This document shows, one piece after another, positions 51,434 to 59,875 of a stretch of 64,000 nucleotides of DNA. The notes under the pieces are model-generated. The model was not told the origin of the DNA. It searched no databases and worked only from the letters and a program-made list of their open reading frames with translations. Source of the stretch: Saccharopolyspora gloriosae. Its GTDB lineage: Bacteria; Actinomycetota; Actinomycetes; Mycobacteriales; Pseudonocardiaceae. The stretch covers positions 434,001-498,000 of the forward strand of contig NZ_JACHIV010000001.1 of the NCBI RefSeq assembly GCF_014203325.1, read 5' to 3'. The position numbers and the translations under genes were made by a program. Position 1 is the stretch's first letter. Every line of letters begins with the position of its first letter.

Positions 51434-52270
51434 GTGACGAACCCGGGGCCGGTCATCCGCAGGCTCGAACTCGGCTTGGAACTGCGCAGGATGCGTGAAG
51501 CGGCCGGAGTGGAGCCGAAGGAGATCGCCGACCTGCTGCGCTGGGACGTCTCCAAGGTGTCCAAGCTGGAGAACGGTGCCCGCACGATCTCCGCCGCCGA
51601 GCTGGACCGGATCGCCGAGCGCTGCGGTGTCGACGGCGACCGGACCGAACGCATCCACCAGCTGGCGAAGGAAGCGCGCAAGCGCGGCAGCTACGGGCGG
51701 GTGCAGGACTGGGCACGGTCATACGTGGGCATGGAATCGGTGGCCGGCGAACTGCTGATCCACTACGGCGACATGATCCCGGGCATCTTGCAGACGAAGG
51801 CCTACGCCGAAACATTGCTCAAGCAGGCGATCTCCGTGCGACCGGAGGACGTGGGGCGGATCGCGGACAGTCGCGTCGCTCGCCGCGCGCGGCTCACCTC
51901 GCCGAATCCTCCGGAGTTGTCGGTCGTCCTGGGCGAACCGGCGATTCGCGGTGTCGTGGGAAACGGCGAGGTCATGCGCGAACAGCTCGACGTGCTGCTG
52001 GACGTGGCGAAGCTGAAGCACGTGACGTTGCAGGTCCTGCCGCTGTCCGACTGGGCGCACCTGGCGTTGGGATCGCCGTTCACCATCCTCAACCTCGCCG
52101 AGCCGGAGAAGACGATCCTCTACCTGGAGGGTCTGACGAACGCGGATTATCTTGCTGGTCCGCAACACCTCAAGTCCTATACCGTTGCGTTCAACCGTTT
52201 GAGGGTCGCAGCGCTCAGCGAGTCCGCTTCGGCCGAGCTCATCCGGGACGCACTCGGGAAGCTCGAATAG
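51434..52270 (+). CDS. XRE-family regulator with DUF5753 domain
   Basis: 278 residues. The N-terminal helix-turn-helix (GLELRRMREAAGVEPKEIAD, LLRWDVSKVSKLENGAR) is followed by the DUF5753 sensor-like domain (YGDMIPGILQTKAYAETLL, VVLGEPAIRGVVG, VTLQVLPLSDWAHLALGSPF). GTG 51434 follows AGGAGG. With the downstream DUF397 gene it makes the BldB/AbaA-type regulator and partner pair that is multiplied in actinomycetes and affects development and secondary metabolism. Confidence 0.92.
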   Translation: MTNPGPVIRRLELGLELRRMREAAGVEPKEIADLLRWDVSKVSKLENGARTISAAELDRIAERCGVDGDRTERIHQLAKEARKRGSYGRVQDWARSYVGMESVAGELLIHYGDMIPGILQTKAYAETLLKQAISVRPEDVGRIADSRVARRARLTSPNPPELSVVLGEPAIRGVVGNGEVMREQLDVLLDVAKLKHVTLQVLPLSDWAHLALGSPFTILNLAEPEKTILYLEGLTNADYLAGPQHLKSYTVAFNRLRVAALSESASAELIRDALGKLE

Positions 52271-52289
52271 GACAGAAGAAGGTGGCACC

Positions 52290-52499
52290 GTGACCGCCCA
52301 GGACACACCGGCCGTGAACTGGCGGAAGTCCACCCGCAGCAACGCCAACGGCGGAGCGTGCGTCGAGGTCGCGTTATCCGCCGACCGCTCCGCGGTCCGC
52401 GACTCCAAACTCGGCGCCACCGGCCCGATCCTGAACTTCGACGCGAACGCGTTCGGCGCCTTCCTCGGGGCCGTGAAAGCGGGCCGGCTCGACGGCTGA
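52290..52499 (+). CDS. DUF397 protein
   Basis: 69 residues with the full DUF397 pattern: NWRKSTRSNANGGACVEVAL, VRDSKLGATGPILNFDANAF, then a C-terminal helix (GAFLGAVKAGRLDG). DUF397 proteins are small partners, often antitoxin-like, of the XRE/DUF5753 regulators. GTG 52290 lies 19 bases after the regulator stop. Confidence 0.93.
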   Translation: MTAQDTPAVNWRKSTRSNANGGACVEVALSADRSAVRDSKLGATGPILNFDANAFGAFLGAVKAGRLDG

Positions 52500-52589
52500 G
52501 AGCGCTCGGCACGGTTGCTCGGCTGTTGTGGCGTCGGAGTTTCCGCGAATCAACACCGGTACCGCCTGGTCTAGGTAGGGTGCCGACCC

Positions 52590-53297
52590 GTGGATCAACG
52601 GTGGCAGCTGAACGAGGAAGATCTAGAGCCCGAGGCGGCCCGGAACTCCGAGCGATCGGACTCGGCGGACGACCTGCTCCGCGGCCGGGACCCGGCGGGT
52701 GTCGTCACGGTCCACGTGACCGACACCGGCGAGTTCCGCTCGGTCGAGCTGGCCTCCGGCTGGAAGGGCACGACTGATCCGCGCAGCCTGTCCACGCACG
52801 TCGTAGCCGCCGCGAACGACGCGACCATGCGAGCGGCGACGGCACAGGCCGAGCTCGTGCAATCCGCTCCGCCAGAGGCCCCGGCGAAGCCGGTCGAAGG
52901 CATCGCCGCCTCCGATGAGCCGATCACGGCCGCGGACGCGATGCAGCTCATCAACGCCGTGTCCGCTGACCTGGAGGCGTTCAACCAGCGGATGACCGAC
53001 GCCGTCGGCGCGATGGTGTCCGGCCAGAGCAGCGGCGGCCACGTCCGGGGAACGTCGAAACAAGGCCAGATCCTGGACCTCGTCATCGACGCGACCTGGT
53101 GCAGCGCCGCGCGCAACAGCGAGATCGAACGCGAACTCGCCGACGTCCTACGAGTCCTGCGCAGCAAAACCTCCCCGGGCGATGTGGCCAACGGACCGCA
53201 GAGTCCGGCGATCTCCCAACTGTTCGCGCTGGCGAGCGACCCGCAGCGATTCCTCCGCCGCCTCGGCTTCGTCACCGACCCCCCGAAGGGACCCTGA
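52590..53297 (+). CDS. Secretion-associated YbaB/EbfC-like protein
   Basis: 235 residues. The first ~90 residues resemble the YbaB/EbfC fold (GVVTVHVTDTGEFRSVELAS, LSTHVVAAANDATMRAATAQ), as seen in YbaB-like genes that head type VII secretion clusters in actinomycetes. The C-terminal part is helical and unrecognised. GTG 52590 has a weak ribosome site. The stop overlaps the next start (TGATG), so it is the first gene of the secretion-type operon. Confidence 0.72.
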   Translation: MDQRWQLNEEDLEPEAARNSERSDSADDLLRGRDPAGVVTVHVTDTGEFRSVELASGWKGTTDPRSLSTHVVAAANDATMRAATAQAELVQSAPPEAPAKPVEGIAASDEPITAADAMQLINAVSADLEAFNQRMTDAVGAMVSGQSSGGHVRGTSKQGQILDLVIDATWCSAARNSEIERELADVLRVLRSKTSPGDVANGPQSPAISQLFALASDPQRFLRRLGFVTDPPKGP

Positions 53298-53632
53298 TGG
53301 CACCCCCGAACGGAGAAGGCATCAAAACCGCCCTCGACGCCATGCACACCGACGCAGCCCTGTGGCGCGAACAAGCCGAAGCGATGAACGGCCCAAAGCA
53401 GGCGGTGGAAGCCGCGCGGATCAACGACGCTGACAGGTTCTACTTCAGTGATGAGCTCGGCTTGGACGACACGTTGGAAGAGCTGCGCACCGCGATCGGA
53501 GACTTGCTCGGCCAAGGGCAGCAATATTTCAACAAGATAGCCGACGATCTGACAGCTGCGGCCGAGCAGTACCAAGCCGACGACGACGCCGCCGTACACG
53601 AGCTGAACAATCTTCTTGGAGAACACCCGTGA
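53297..53632 (+). CDS. EspC/WXG100-like small helical protein
   Basis: 111 residues, almost wholly helical. An N-terminal helix (IKTALDAMHTDAALWREQAE) and a C-terminal heptad-like helix (LLGQGQQYFNKIADDLTAAA, EQYQADDDAAVHELN) frame a central acidic segment. Length and composition fit the EspC-like small substrates of type VII secretion. It overlaps both neighbours, with the next start at 53629 (GTGA). Confidence 0.65.
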   Translation: MAPPNGEGIKTALDAMHTDAALWREQAEAMNGPKQAVEAARINDADRFYFSDELGLDDTLEELRTAIGDLLGQGQQYFNKIADDLTAAAEQYQADDDAAVHELNNLLGEHP

Positions 53633-54408
53633 CCGCAGCCGCCGGAGATGACGTCATCCACATGGTGAGCGGAAAGCTCACCGAAGTGCAAGAGATGGTC
53701 CAGAAGCTCTACGACGGCGTCAATCAAGTGTTGAGCTGGGTGCCCGAAGCCTTCCTGCGCCTGATCGAACCGATCAAAAAGGGGATGGAAGAGTTCGGGA
53801 AGATCCATTTGAAGATTTTCGAGGACATCAACGAATTTGTTCAAAAACCTGGTCAAGTTGACCTTCTGCGTGAGATTTCGAAGCAGTGGTCCGATCAGGT
53901 TTCGGCGTCGCTGAAAGATGTCGCCGGTGCTATCAACTTGGATAAGCATCGCAGTAACATCGAATGGGAAGGGCGAGCTGCCGAGGCGTACAAGGCTCTT
54001 GTCCCCGGGCAGTCCGGTGCGGTGACCAGCATTCAGGGTGCCGCCGACAAGATGGTTACGGCGCTAGATTCGTTAGCCAACGCCATTGAGATGTTCTGGG
54101 TGGCTGTCTGGGTCGCGGTGGTTACATTCGCGGTGGGGCTGGTGGGTGCAATCGCCGGGTTGGCGGGGATCGTCACGGCACCGGCGGCTGTCGTCGGTAT
54201 CGCCGGAGTCGCTTCCGTGGTCGTCGGTCTTATCGGGGCTGCTGTGACTGCTTTCTACGCCACCGTTCAGCCGATCAACTCGCAGGTCCAGATCATCAGC
54301 AGTGCCATCGATGGCCTAGGTGAGCAGTGGACGAAGCCGAACAATGGCGTCGATCTGGGTGACGGCAGTGCCAGCGATGGTGATGGGTCCAACTGGGAGG
54401 TCCGATGA
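53629..54408 (+). CDS. WXG-motif protein with C-terminal membrane segments
   Basis: 259 residues. A long helical N-terminal half contains NIEWEGRAAEAYKAL, the W-x-G turn of WXG100-type proteins followed by a Y-containing helix. About 50 hydrophobic residues then form two or three membrane helices (FWVAVWVAVVTFAVGLVGAI, VGIAGVASVVVGLIGAAVTA), and an acidic Gly/Ser tail ends it. The layout resembles membrane-targeting type VII substrates. It overlaps both neighbours by 4 bp. Base composition is visibly lower in G+C than the flanks. Confidence 0.7.
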   Translation: MTAAAGDDVIHMVSGKLTEVQEMVQKLYDGVNQVLSWVPEAFLRLIEPIKKGMEEFGKIHLKIFEDINEFVQKPGQVDLLREISKQWSDQVSASLKDVAGAINLDKHRSNIEWEGRAAEAYKALVPGQSGAVTSIQGAADKMVTALDSLANAIEMFWVAVWVAVVTFAVGLVGAIAGLAGIVTAPAAVVGIAGVASVVVGLIGAAVTAFYATVQPINSQVQIISSAIDGLGEQWTKPNNGVDLGDGSASDGDGSNWEVR

Positions 54409-54941
54409 TTCCGATTCCTACTGGCCCTGGGCCGACGCCTAGGTTCATTCCTGTGTCGCCCGAGTGGGAACGCACGAAGAAGCTGCGTCTGCTGCTCACG
54501 GGTTTAGCGCTGATGATCGGATACCCGATCATTGCGGTGGTCGGCGTGACATGGACTTTTTTCCTGCCGGTCTCTGAGAACACGCTTTCTATCGGGGTTG
54601 CGCTGACGGTAGGAATGTTCGCATTATTTGGCTGGCTGCTGGGTTTGTCCGTCTTGTTGAGTCAGTCGTATTTCCGCGGCGGGTTCTTCGACGTCGCCGG
54701 ATCCAGGGTACTCGTCCGGCAGGCGTTGGTGTTGTGCATCGGGACTGTCGTCATGAACGGTTTTTCCGAGGCTCTCCTGGCGCTCATCATCAGTACTTCA
54801 GCAGATCGAAGCAGTGGGCCGATCGTGTTGGACGCGGAACTCGTGCTCTACCTGGTATTCATGGCGGCCCCGATGTTCATGGCTGGAATCGCGTGGTGGC
54901 TGATGTTCAAGTCAGTGCGCCCTGAGCCTCCACAGTGGTGA
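54405..54941 (+). CDS. Four-helix membrane protein A of the secretion cassette
   Basis: 178 residues. A short Pro-rich start (IPIPTGPGPTPRFIPVSPEW) precedes four membrane segments (LLLTGLALMIGYPIIAVVGV, IGVALTVGMFALFGWLLGLS, ALVLCIGTVVMNGFSEALLA, VLYLVFMAAPMFMAGIAWWL). The family is not recognised. It is a paralogue in layout of the next gene. ATG 54405 overlaps the upstream stop. The context suggests a membrane partner of the WXG-type protein. Confidence 0.7.
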   Translation: MIPIPTGPGPTPRFIPVSPEWERTKKLRLLLTGLALMIGYPIIAVVGVTWTFFLPVSENTLSIGVALTVGMFALFGWLLGLSVLLSQSYFRGGFFDVAGSRVLVRQALVLCIGTVVMNGFSEALLALIISTSADRSSGPIVLDAELVLYLVFMAAPMFMAGIAWWLMFKSVRPEPPQW

Positions 54942-54956
54942 TGAAGGAAGGCTCTG

Positions 54957-55463
54957 ATGGTCGTCTCCATCCCGTACGGCCCGCCGCCACCGCCGAGGTA
55001 CATCCCGGTTTCCGCTGCGTGGATTCGACACGCGAAGCGATGCCTGCTGGGGGCAGGACTGCCGTTGTTGTTCGTCTCCGCGATGGTGGGCGCGGCTGGA
55101 ATTCCGGCGCCGTTCTTCCTGGTTTCCGTGGGCAGCTTCGCGGTGCTCACAGCGATGCTGACAGCAGTGGCAGCGCTGTTCGGCTTCATGCACGGCGTTT
55201 TCACGCTTACGGCGCGGTCGTACTTCAAGACCGGATGGCTGGAGGCGAACGGTGCAACCGGCAGCCGCCGCGGTTCGGTCATTCTGATGGGAGGCGTGTT
55301 CGCCTTGAGCGCGCTGGCGGCGTTTTCCCTCCACTTGGATTCCGAAGGCGGCGTCGAACTTCTCGTGTACACGGCTTTCCTGTTCCTGCCCGCGTTCCTG
55401 TCGTTCGTGGCCACGATCGTCACGTTCACGGCATTGCGATCGGATATTCCGGGACTGCGGTGA
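54957..55463 (+). CDS. Four-helix membrane protein B of the secretion cassette
   Basis: 168 residues with the same plan as protein A: Pro-rich start (IPYGPPPPPRYIPVSAAWIR), then four hydrophobic segments. Shared features (RYIPVS/RFIPVS start, SYFKTGW/SYFRGGF after helix 2) indicate an old tandem duplication. ATG 54957 follows GAAGGAAGG. No function is known. Confidence 0.7.
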   Translation: MVVSIPYGPPPPPRYIPVSAAWIRHAKRCLLGAGLPLLFVSAMVGAAGIPAPFFLVSVGSFAVLTAMLTAVAALFGFMHGVFTLTARSYFKTGWLEANGATGSRRGSVILMGGVFALSALAAFSLHLDSEGGVELLVYTAFLFLPAFLSFVATIVTFTALRSDIPGLR

Positions 55464-55801
55464 GCGGTTCGGCTCGGCACGGTGCCGTCTTGCTCGTTCC
55501 AGGTGGCAGCACGGTCACGGTCCGGTTGAGATCTCACTCTCCCCATCGGCGCAGTCCTGGTCGGCTCGGAGCCGTCGGCACACCCGCTGATCATCGCTGT
55601 GAATCGCCGTCAATGCAGGTCAACGGAATGTGCAAATCTCTGCCTTGGAAACCATTGGGCTGAACGGGTGGCGATCACCCTCGGCGCGTCATCAACTACT
55701 GTGTTGATCGTCATACCGGTAGTTGAGTAGGTTCGCGCACGCGTGGATGCCCGAGCGTGCACCATGCTCAGCTGACGCGTGGACATGCCAGGGGAGGAAG
55801 C
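55464..55801. other. Intergenic region inside the secretion cassette
   Basis: 338 bases between protein B and the second EspC-like gene, splitting the cassette into two transcription units. An A/T-richer stretch near 55687-55735 (ACTGTGTTGATCGTCATACC) may hold the promoter of the second unit. No gene is seen. Confidence 0.45.
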
Positions 55802-56125
55802 ATGACCGGGTTCAGAATTGACCCAGAAGCACTTGAAGGTGCGATCCGGAAGCTCGAAGATGCTCGGGATGAAGCTAGGCGACTGACGCAGAGTTCTCAA
55901 ATGGCGATGCCAGGTGAGTTGACCGCGAAAGACGCTACAACTGCGACGGCGCGAGAGCTGTTTGAAGCGCGCGCAAGTGGGGTCGATGCCTCGTTGCAGG
56001 GAACGGCTGGGGAAATTGTTAAAAAGCTGACGGCGAAAATCGAGTCATATCGCCAGACCCTGGAAGAGTACAGGCAGGCTGACGACAATGCGACGGTTGA
56101 CGCCAATCAAGTTGGGCGGGCGTAA
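55802..56125 (+). CDS. EspC-like small helical protein (second copy)
   Basis: 107 residues, helical throughout: FRIDPEALEGAIRKLEDARD, RELFEARASGVDASLQGTAG, IVKKLTAKIESYRQTLEEYR, ending DDNATVDANQVGRA. This is the pattern of type VII EspC-like/DUF2580-type substrates. ATG 55802 follows GGGGAGGAAGC, a very good ribosome site. The body is rich in A/T-ending codons. Confidence 0.68.
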   Translation: MTGFRIDPEALEGAIRKLEDARDEARRLTQSSQMAMPGELTAKDATTATARELFEARASGVDASLQGTAGEIVKKLTAKIESYRQTLEEYRQADDNATVDANQVGRA

Positions 56126-56131
56126 AGGTAA

Positions 56132-56719
56132 ATGAAGATCTGGAATTCGTCTGCGGTGCGCCTCCTGTCCTTGCTGGCGTCGTCGGCGATCCTTGTCTCT
56201 GGCTGCGCTATTGGAGATCAAGCCGGGGGTGATGGCTCTCAGTCGACGGTGCCGAATGAGAAGCCGTCGGAAGTCAAGGATCCGCGCGAAGCCTCGGGGG
56301 CGAGTCCGTGTGACCTTTTGAAAGCTGGCGACGCTCAAGCTATGGGGTTGGAGCCGACGGGTGAGGTCACACCGAATCAGCTGGACCCGACGATGCCGGA
56401 CTCGTGTGAGTGGCAGTCTCCTGGTGGGGAGACCTCGGTCGCGTTGAGCGCTATCCCTGGGCGTTCCATTCAGCAGTATCGGGAGTCTGCGGCGAGTTAT
56501 GTCGACTTCGCTGAGATGGAGATCGCCGGGCATCCTGCGGTGCAAGCGAATAACGCTCCGCCGGAATCGGGTAGTTGTGGAATCTATCTCGCCACCAAGG
56601 ATGATCAGATCTTGTTTTCCTTTGCGTTTGACACTCCCCCAGGTGAGAAGTTTGATCCGTGCTCGTATGCGAAGGGTGCACTCGAGCGGTCTGTTCCCGG
56701 TCTTCCTTCGGCGAAGTGA
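56132..56719 (+). CDS. DUF3558 lipoprotein
   Basis: A 195-residue lipoprotein with lipobox LVSGC (Cys25). The DUF3558 core has PCDLLKAGDAQAMGL, SCEWQSPGGETSVALSAI, SCGIYLATKDDQILFSFAF and DPCSYAKGALERSVPGLP, with cysteines that probably pair. Such lipoproteins often accompany type VII clusters in actinomycetes; the role is unknown. It starts six bases after the EspC-like gene. Many codons end in A/T. Confidence 0.85.
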   Translation: MKIWNSSAVRLLSLLASSAILVSGCAIGDQAGGDGSQSTVPNEKPSEVKDPREASGASPCDLLKAGDAQAMGLEPTGEVTPNQLDPTMPDSCEWQSPGGETSVALSAIPGRSIQQYRESAASYVDFAEMEIAGHPAVQANNAPPESGSCGIYLATKDDQILFSFAFDTPPGEKFDPCSYAKGALERSVPGLPSAK

Positions 56720-56731
56720 AAAAGGTTGAAT

Positions 56732-58057
56732 ATGTCTTCTCCTGTATCCGAATTTAGCGGGATTACTGGCTCTGGCATGTGCTTCGCCGGTGTGGCGAAG
56801 CAGTTGCGCGCAGATATGGGCGGGTCGCCTGACTCTGGATCGCTGCCGAGCGCGATGAACCACGGAAGTGCTGCGTGGGAACAGGCAAAGAGTCGATTTG
56901 AGCAGTTGGCGACGGACATCGAGGCCGCTCTTGGCGACGCCGAGTCCGCGCACGAAGGCCGTGCTGCCGACGCGGCGAACGCATCGATCAACGAGATCGT
57001 GCCGCACGCCAGGGCCGCCTCTGAGACCGCCGGAGCAGTGAGCAAGGCGCTGGCGAATCAGGCCACCACGCAGAACTCGACGTTCCACGAGATTCCCGGC
57101 GAGGGCGAGACGCTCAGCAATGGTCGTCCGGTTCAGCTTGATCCGCCGGAGAAGGGGTGGGTCGACGACTACGACGACACCTGGTACCTCGGCTGGGCGA
57201 GTGATTACGAAGAGCGGCAAGAAGACTTCCAGCTGACGAACGACCGGGCGACCGAGGTTCAGGAGCGCTACAAGCGCGAGACCGAGGCCAACCTCGCCGC
57301 GGTTCCCGAGTTCCAGCCGATGCCCGGTGAGCCGGCCAACGCGACTCCGGTCGGTGCCACGACTCCTTCCGCGCAGAGTGCGATGGGGAGTTCGCAGTTC
57401 AGCAGCCTTTCCTCCGGTGGTGGGGCGCCTGCGGGCAGTTCCTCGTCGTGGGCTTCGTCGCCCGTCTCCGGTGGCGGTGCTCCGTCGCTGGGTGGCGGGT
57501 CCGGTGGTGCGGGGGCTCCTCCGGCCGGGTCCGGTTCGGCTTGGGCGCCTGCTCCGCCGAGCGGTGGTCTGCCTCCGGGTGTCGTGCGCGGTCCCGACGG
57601 AACGCTGTACCGGCAGAACCCGCGCACGGGGGCCTGGGAGCGGCAGAACCCGCACAACGGTCGCTGGGCGCCGTCGCCGGGCGGTGGTCCTGGTGGCGCC
57701 GCGGGCGGTCGTGGTGCCGGTGGTTCCGCCGGTGGTGCCGGTGGTCGCGCGGGTGGTCTAGGTGCCGGTGCCGGTGCCGGTGCCGGTTCTGGGGCCGGTG
57801 GTCGTGCCGGGGTCGGCGGTCTCGGTGGCGCCGGTGGCGGTGCGTCCGCGGCCGGTGGTGCCGGAGCGGCCGGCCGCGGTGGCGCGGGTGCGCCCGGTGC
57901 GGGCATGGGCGGTGCCGGTCAGCGCGGCGGTCAGCAGGGCGAGGACGCCGAGCGCGAGCGGCCCAGCTGGCTCATCGAGGAGGAAGACGTGTTCACCAAC
58001 GACATGCGGGCGGTGGCCCCGCCGGTCTTCGGCGACTGGGAGAACCAGGACCGCTGA
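56732..58057 (+). CDS. PPE-like protein with Gly-rich C-terminal region
   Basis: 441 residues. The N-terminal ~160 residues are helical (WEQAKSRFEQLATDIEAALG, AADAANASINEIVPHARAAS) like PPE-type type VII substrates. A linker with WVDDYDDTWYLGWASDYEE follows, then ~200 residues of Gly/Ala/Pro-rich low complexity, and a conserved-looking acidic end (RPSWLIEEEDVFTNDM, PPVFGDWENQDR). The ATG at 56732 follows AAAAGG. It overlaps the EspG-like gene by one base (TGATG). Confidence 0.8.
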   Translation: MSSPVSEFSGITGSGMCFAGVAKQLRADMGGSPDSGSLPSAMNHGSAAWEQAKSRFEQLATDIEAALGDAESAHEGRAADAANASINEIVPHARAASETAGAVSKALANQATTQNSTFHEIPGEGETLSNGRPVQLDPPEKGWVDDYDDTWYLGWASDYEERQEDFQLTNDRATEVQERYKRETEANLAAVPEFQPMPGEPANATPVGATTPSAQSAMGSSQFSSLSSGGGAPAGSSSSWASSPVSGGGAPSLGGGSGGAGAPPAGSGSAWAPAPPSGGLPPGVVRGPDGTLYRQNPRTGAWERQNPHNGRWAPSPGGGPGGAAGGRGAGGSAGGAGGRAGGLGAGAGAGAGSGAGGRAGVGGLGGAGGGASAAGGAGAAGRGGAGAPGAGMGGAGQRGGQQGEDAERERPSWLIEEEDVFTNDMRAVAPPVFGDWENQDR

Positions 58058-58881
58058 TGAGCCGAGGCAGAATGTCGATCAGCCCGCTCGCCGCCGCCTA
58101 CCTGTGCGAGCGGTTCGACAGCCACATCCACCCGCTGCTGCGGGTGGGGCGGCTGGCGGGCGAACCCACCGAGGACGAGCGCACCCGCGCTTCCCGCGCG
58201 GGCAGCCAGGACTTGGCGCGCCTCGGGTACCTGGAACGCGATGATCTGCATCCGTTCCTGGACGACGCGTGGCAGCTGCTGACCAAACCGCCGCTGGCGG
58301 TGGGGGTGGCGGTGCACGCCAAGCGAGGCACCTCGTTCAACGCGGTCTGCGTCGAACAGGGCCGCGCCACGGTGCAGGCGTACCAAGCCGACGGTGAGAA
58401 CAACGATGACCTGCAGGACATCGTGCTCAGCAGGCAGGAGTACGGCGGCCCGGCGGGCAACGCGGTGGAGCTGATCGGCGATCTGACCCCGGGGCGCGGC
58501 GGAACGGCGAGCGTGCCGACCGAAGTGCTCGACAACGCCACCAAGCGCAGGCGCAACAACCCGAACGGGACGTTGCTCAGCGCGCTCACCGGTGCGGGGG
58601 TGAAGAGCGCCGACGCGCGAGTGCTGGCGACGGTGCTCACCGCCGAACGCGAGCTGGACGGGGTGTTCACCGCGCGCAGCCACGACCGGCGAGTCGGACG
58701 CACGCGCCGGCCGCCGTACTCGGTGTCGTTCTTCACCGGCGCGGACGGTTGCTACCTGACGCAGAAGCGCGAAGGCGGCGACGGGCGGCAGTGGTTCACC
58801 GTGGCCCCCGCCGACCGGCGCAAGCTCACCGCGAAGATCGACGAAATGCTCCGGACGGTGGCGCTGCCCGCCGTCCGGTGA
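58057..58881 (+). CDS. EspG-like chaperone of type VII secretion
   Basis: A 274-residue EspG family protein. ESX EspG chaperones bind PPE proteins in the cytosol and target them for export. Blocks: SPLAAAYLCERFDSHIHPLL, QDLARLGYLERDDLHPF, GVAVHAKRGTSFNAVCVEQG, DGCYLTQKREGGDGRQWFTV. It follows directly after the PPE-like gene, its natural client. An alternative start lies at 58072 (MSISPLAA). It ends one base before the convergent LacI gene. Confidence 0.88.
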   Translation: MSRGRMSISPLAAAYLCERFDSHIHPLLRVGRLAGEPTEDERTRASRAGSQDLARLGYLERDDLHPFLDDAWQLLTKPPLAVGVAVHAKRGTSFNAVCVEQGRATVQAYQADGENNDDLQDIVLSRQEYGGPAGNAVELIGDLTPGRGGTASVPTEVLDNATKRRRNNPNGTLLSALTGAGVKSADARVLATVLTAERELDGVFTARSHDRRVGRTRRPPYSVSFFTGADGCYLTQKREGGDGRQWFTVAPADRRKLTAKIDEMLRTVALPAVR

Positions 58882-58882
58882 C

Positions 58883-59875
58883 TCAGGTGGAGCGCTCGGT
58901 GCTGCCGCGCGCGACGAGGTGAGCCGACAACGTTCGCGTGGTCGGCTCACCCCGGTCACCACCGATGCGGCGCAGCAACAACTGCGCCCCCAGCGAACCC
59001 ATGTCGTAGGCGGGCTGGGAGACCACGCTCAACGGCGGATCCAGCAACGTGGCCCACGGCGCGTCGTCGAACGCGATCACGCCCACGTCGCGGCCCGCCC
59101 GCAGGCCCAGCTCGCCGAGCGTTTCCAGCACGCCCACCACCATCGCGTTGTTCGCGACCAGCAACGCGTCCGGCGGCTCGTCCTGGTCCAGCAGCTGCCG
59201 CGCCGCGCGCCGGGCGCCGGCCGCGCGGAACTCCGTGTGCCGGACCAAGCCCAAGTCCGCGAGCCCCGCCGCTTCCAAGCCCTCCCGGTACCCGTTGAGG
59301 CGCGCGTCCGCGGTGGGCATGCCGCTCGGACCGGTGAGGCAGCCGATCCGGACGTAGCCCTGCTCCGCCAAGTGCAGCGTGGCGTTCTTCGCCGCGCTGC
59401 CGCTGTTCACCAGGACCGTGTCCCCGCCTCCCGGCAGCGGCCGGTCCAGCGCGACGATCGGGGTCGCGTGCGCGCGCAGCAGCGCGGCACCCTCCTCCCG
59501 GCCGGTCGGGGACAGCAGGACGCCCGCGACGCGCTCCTGCAGCGCCACGTCCAAGTACTCGCGTTCCTTCGCCGGATCGTCGTCCGAGTTGCACAGCACG
59601 ACCGAGAAGCCGGCGGCGTGCGCGACGTCCTCCACACCTCGGGAGATCGCGGTGAAGAACGGGTTCTCCACGTCCGAGATGATCAGCGCGAGGACCGCCG
59701 TCTCCTGCTTGCGCAGGTTGCGGGCCGGTCCGTTCGGGCGGTAGCCGAGCTCGTCGGCCGCCGCCGCGACCCGCGCGGCCAGCTCCGGATCCACGGTGCT
59801 CTTGCCGTTGAGCGCGCGGGAGACCGTCGCGGTGGACACGCCGGCCCTGGCCGCCACGTCACTGATCGTCGCCAC
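58883..59875 (-). CDS. LacI-family transcriptional regulator of sugar metabolism
   Basis: 330 residues. The helix-turn-helix VATISDVAARAGVSTATVSR is followed by the hinge (DELGYRPNGPARNLRKQ) and a sugar-binding core (ALIISDVENPFFTAISRGVE, VVLCNSDDDPAKEREYL, GVIAFDDAPWATLLDPPLSV). GTG 59875 follows AGGAGG with a short spacer and gives the family's normal start. It is divergent from the isomerase gene. A LacI-type operator lies between them and nearly matches one at the importer promoter. Confidence 0.93.
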   Translation of the reverse strand: MATISDVAARAGVSTATVSRALNGKSTVDPELAARVAAAADELGYRPNGPARNLRKQETAVLALIISDVENPFFTAISRGVEDVAHAAGFSVVLCNSDDDPAKEREYLDVALQERVAGVLLSPTGREEGAALLRAHATPIVALDRPLPGGGDTVLVNSGSAAKNATLHLAEQGYVRIGCLTGPSGMPTADARLNGYREGLEAAGLADLGLVRHTEFRAAGARRAARQLLDQDEPPDALLVANNAMVVGVLETLGELGLRAGRDVGVIAFDDAPWATLLDPPLSVVSQPAYDMGSLGAQLLLRRIGGDRGEPTTRTLSAHLVARGSTERST

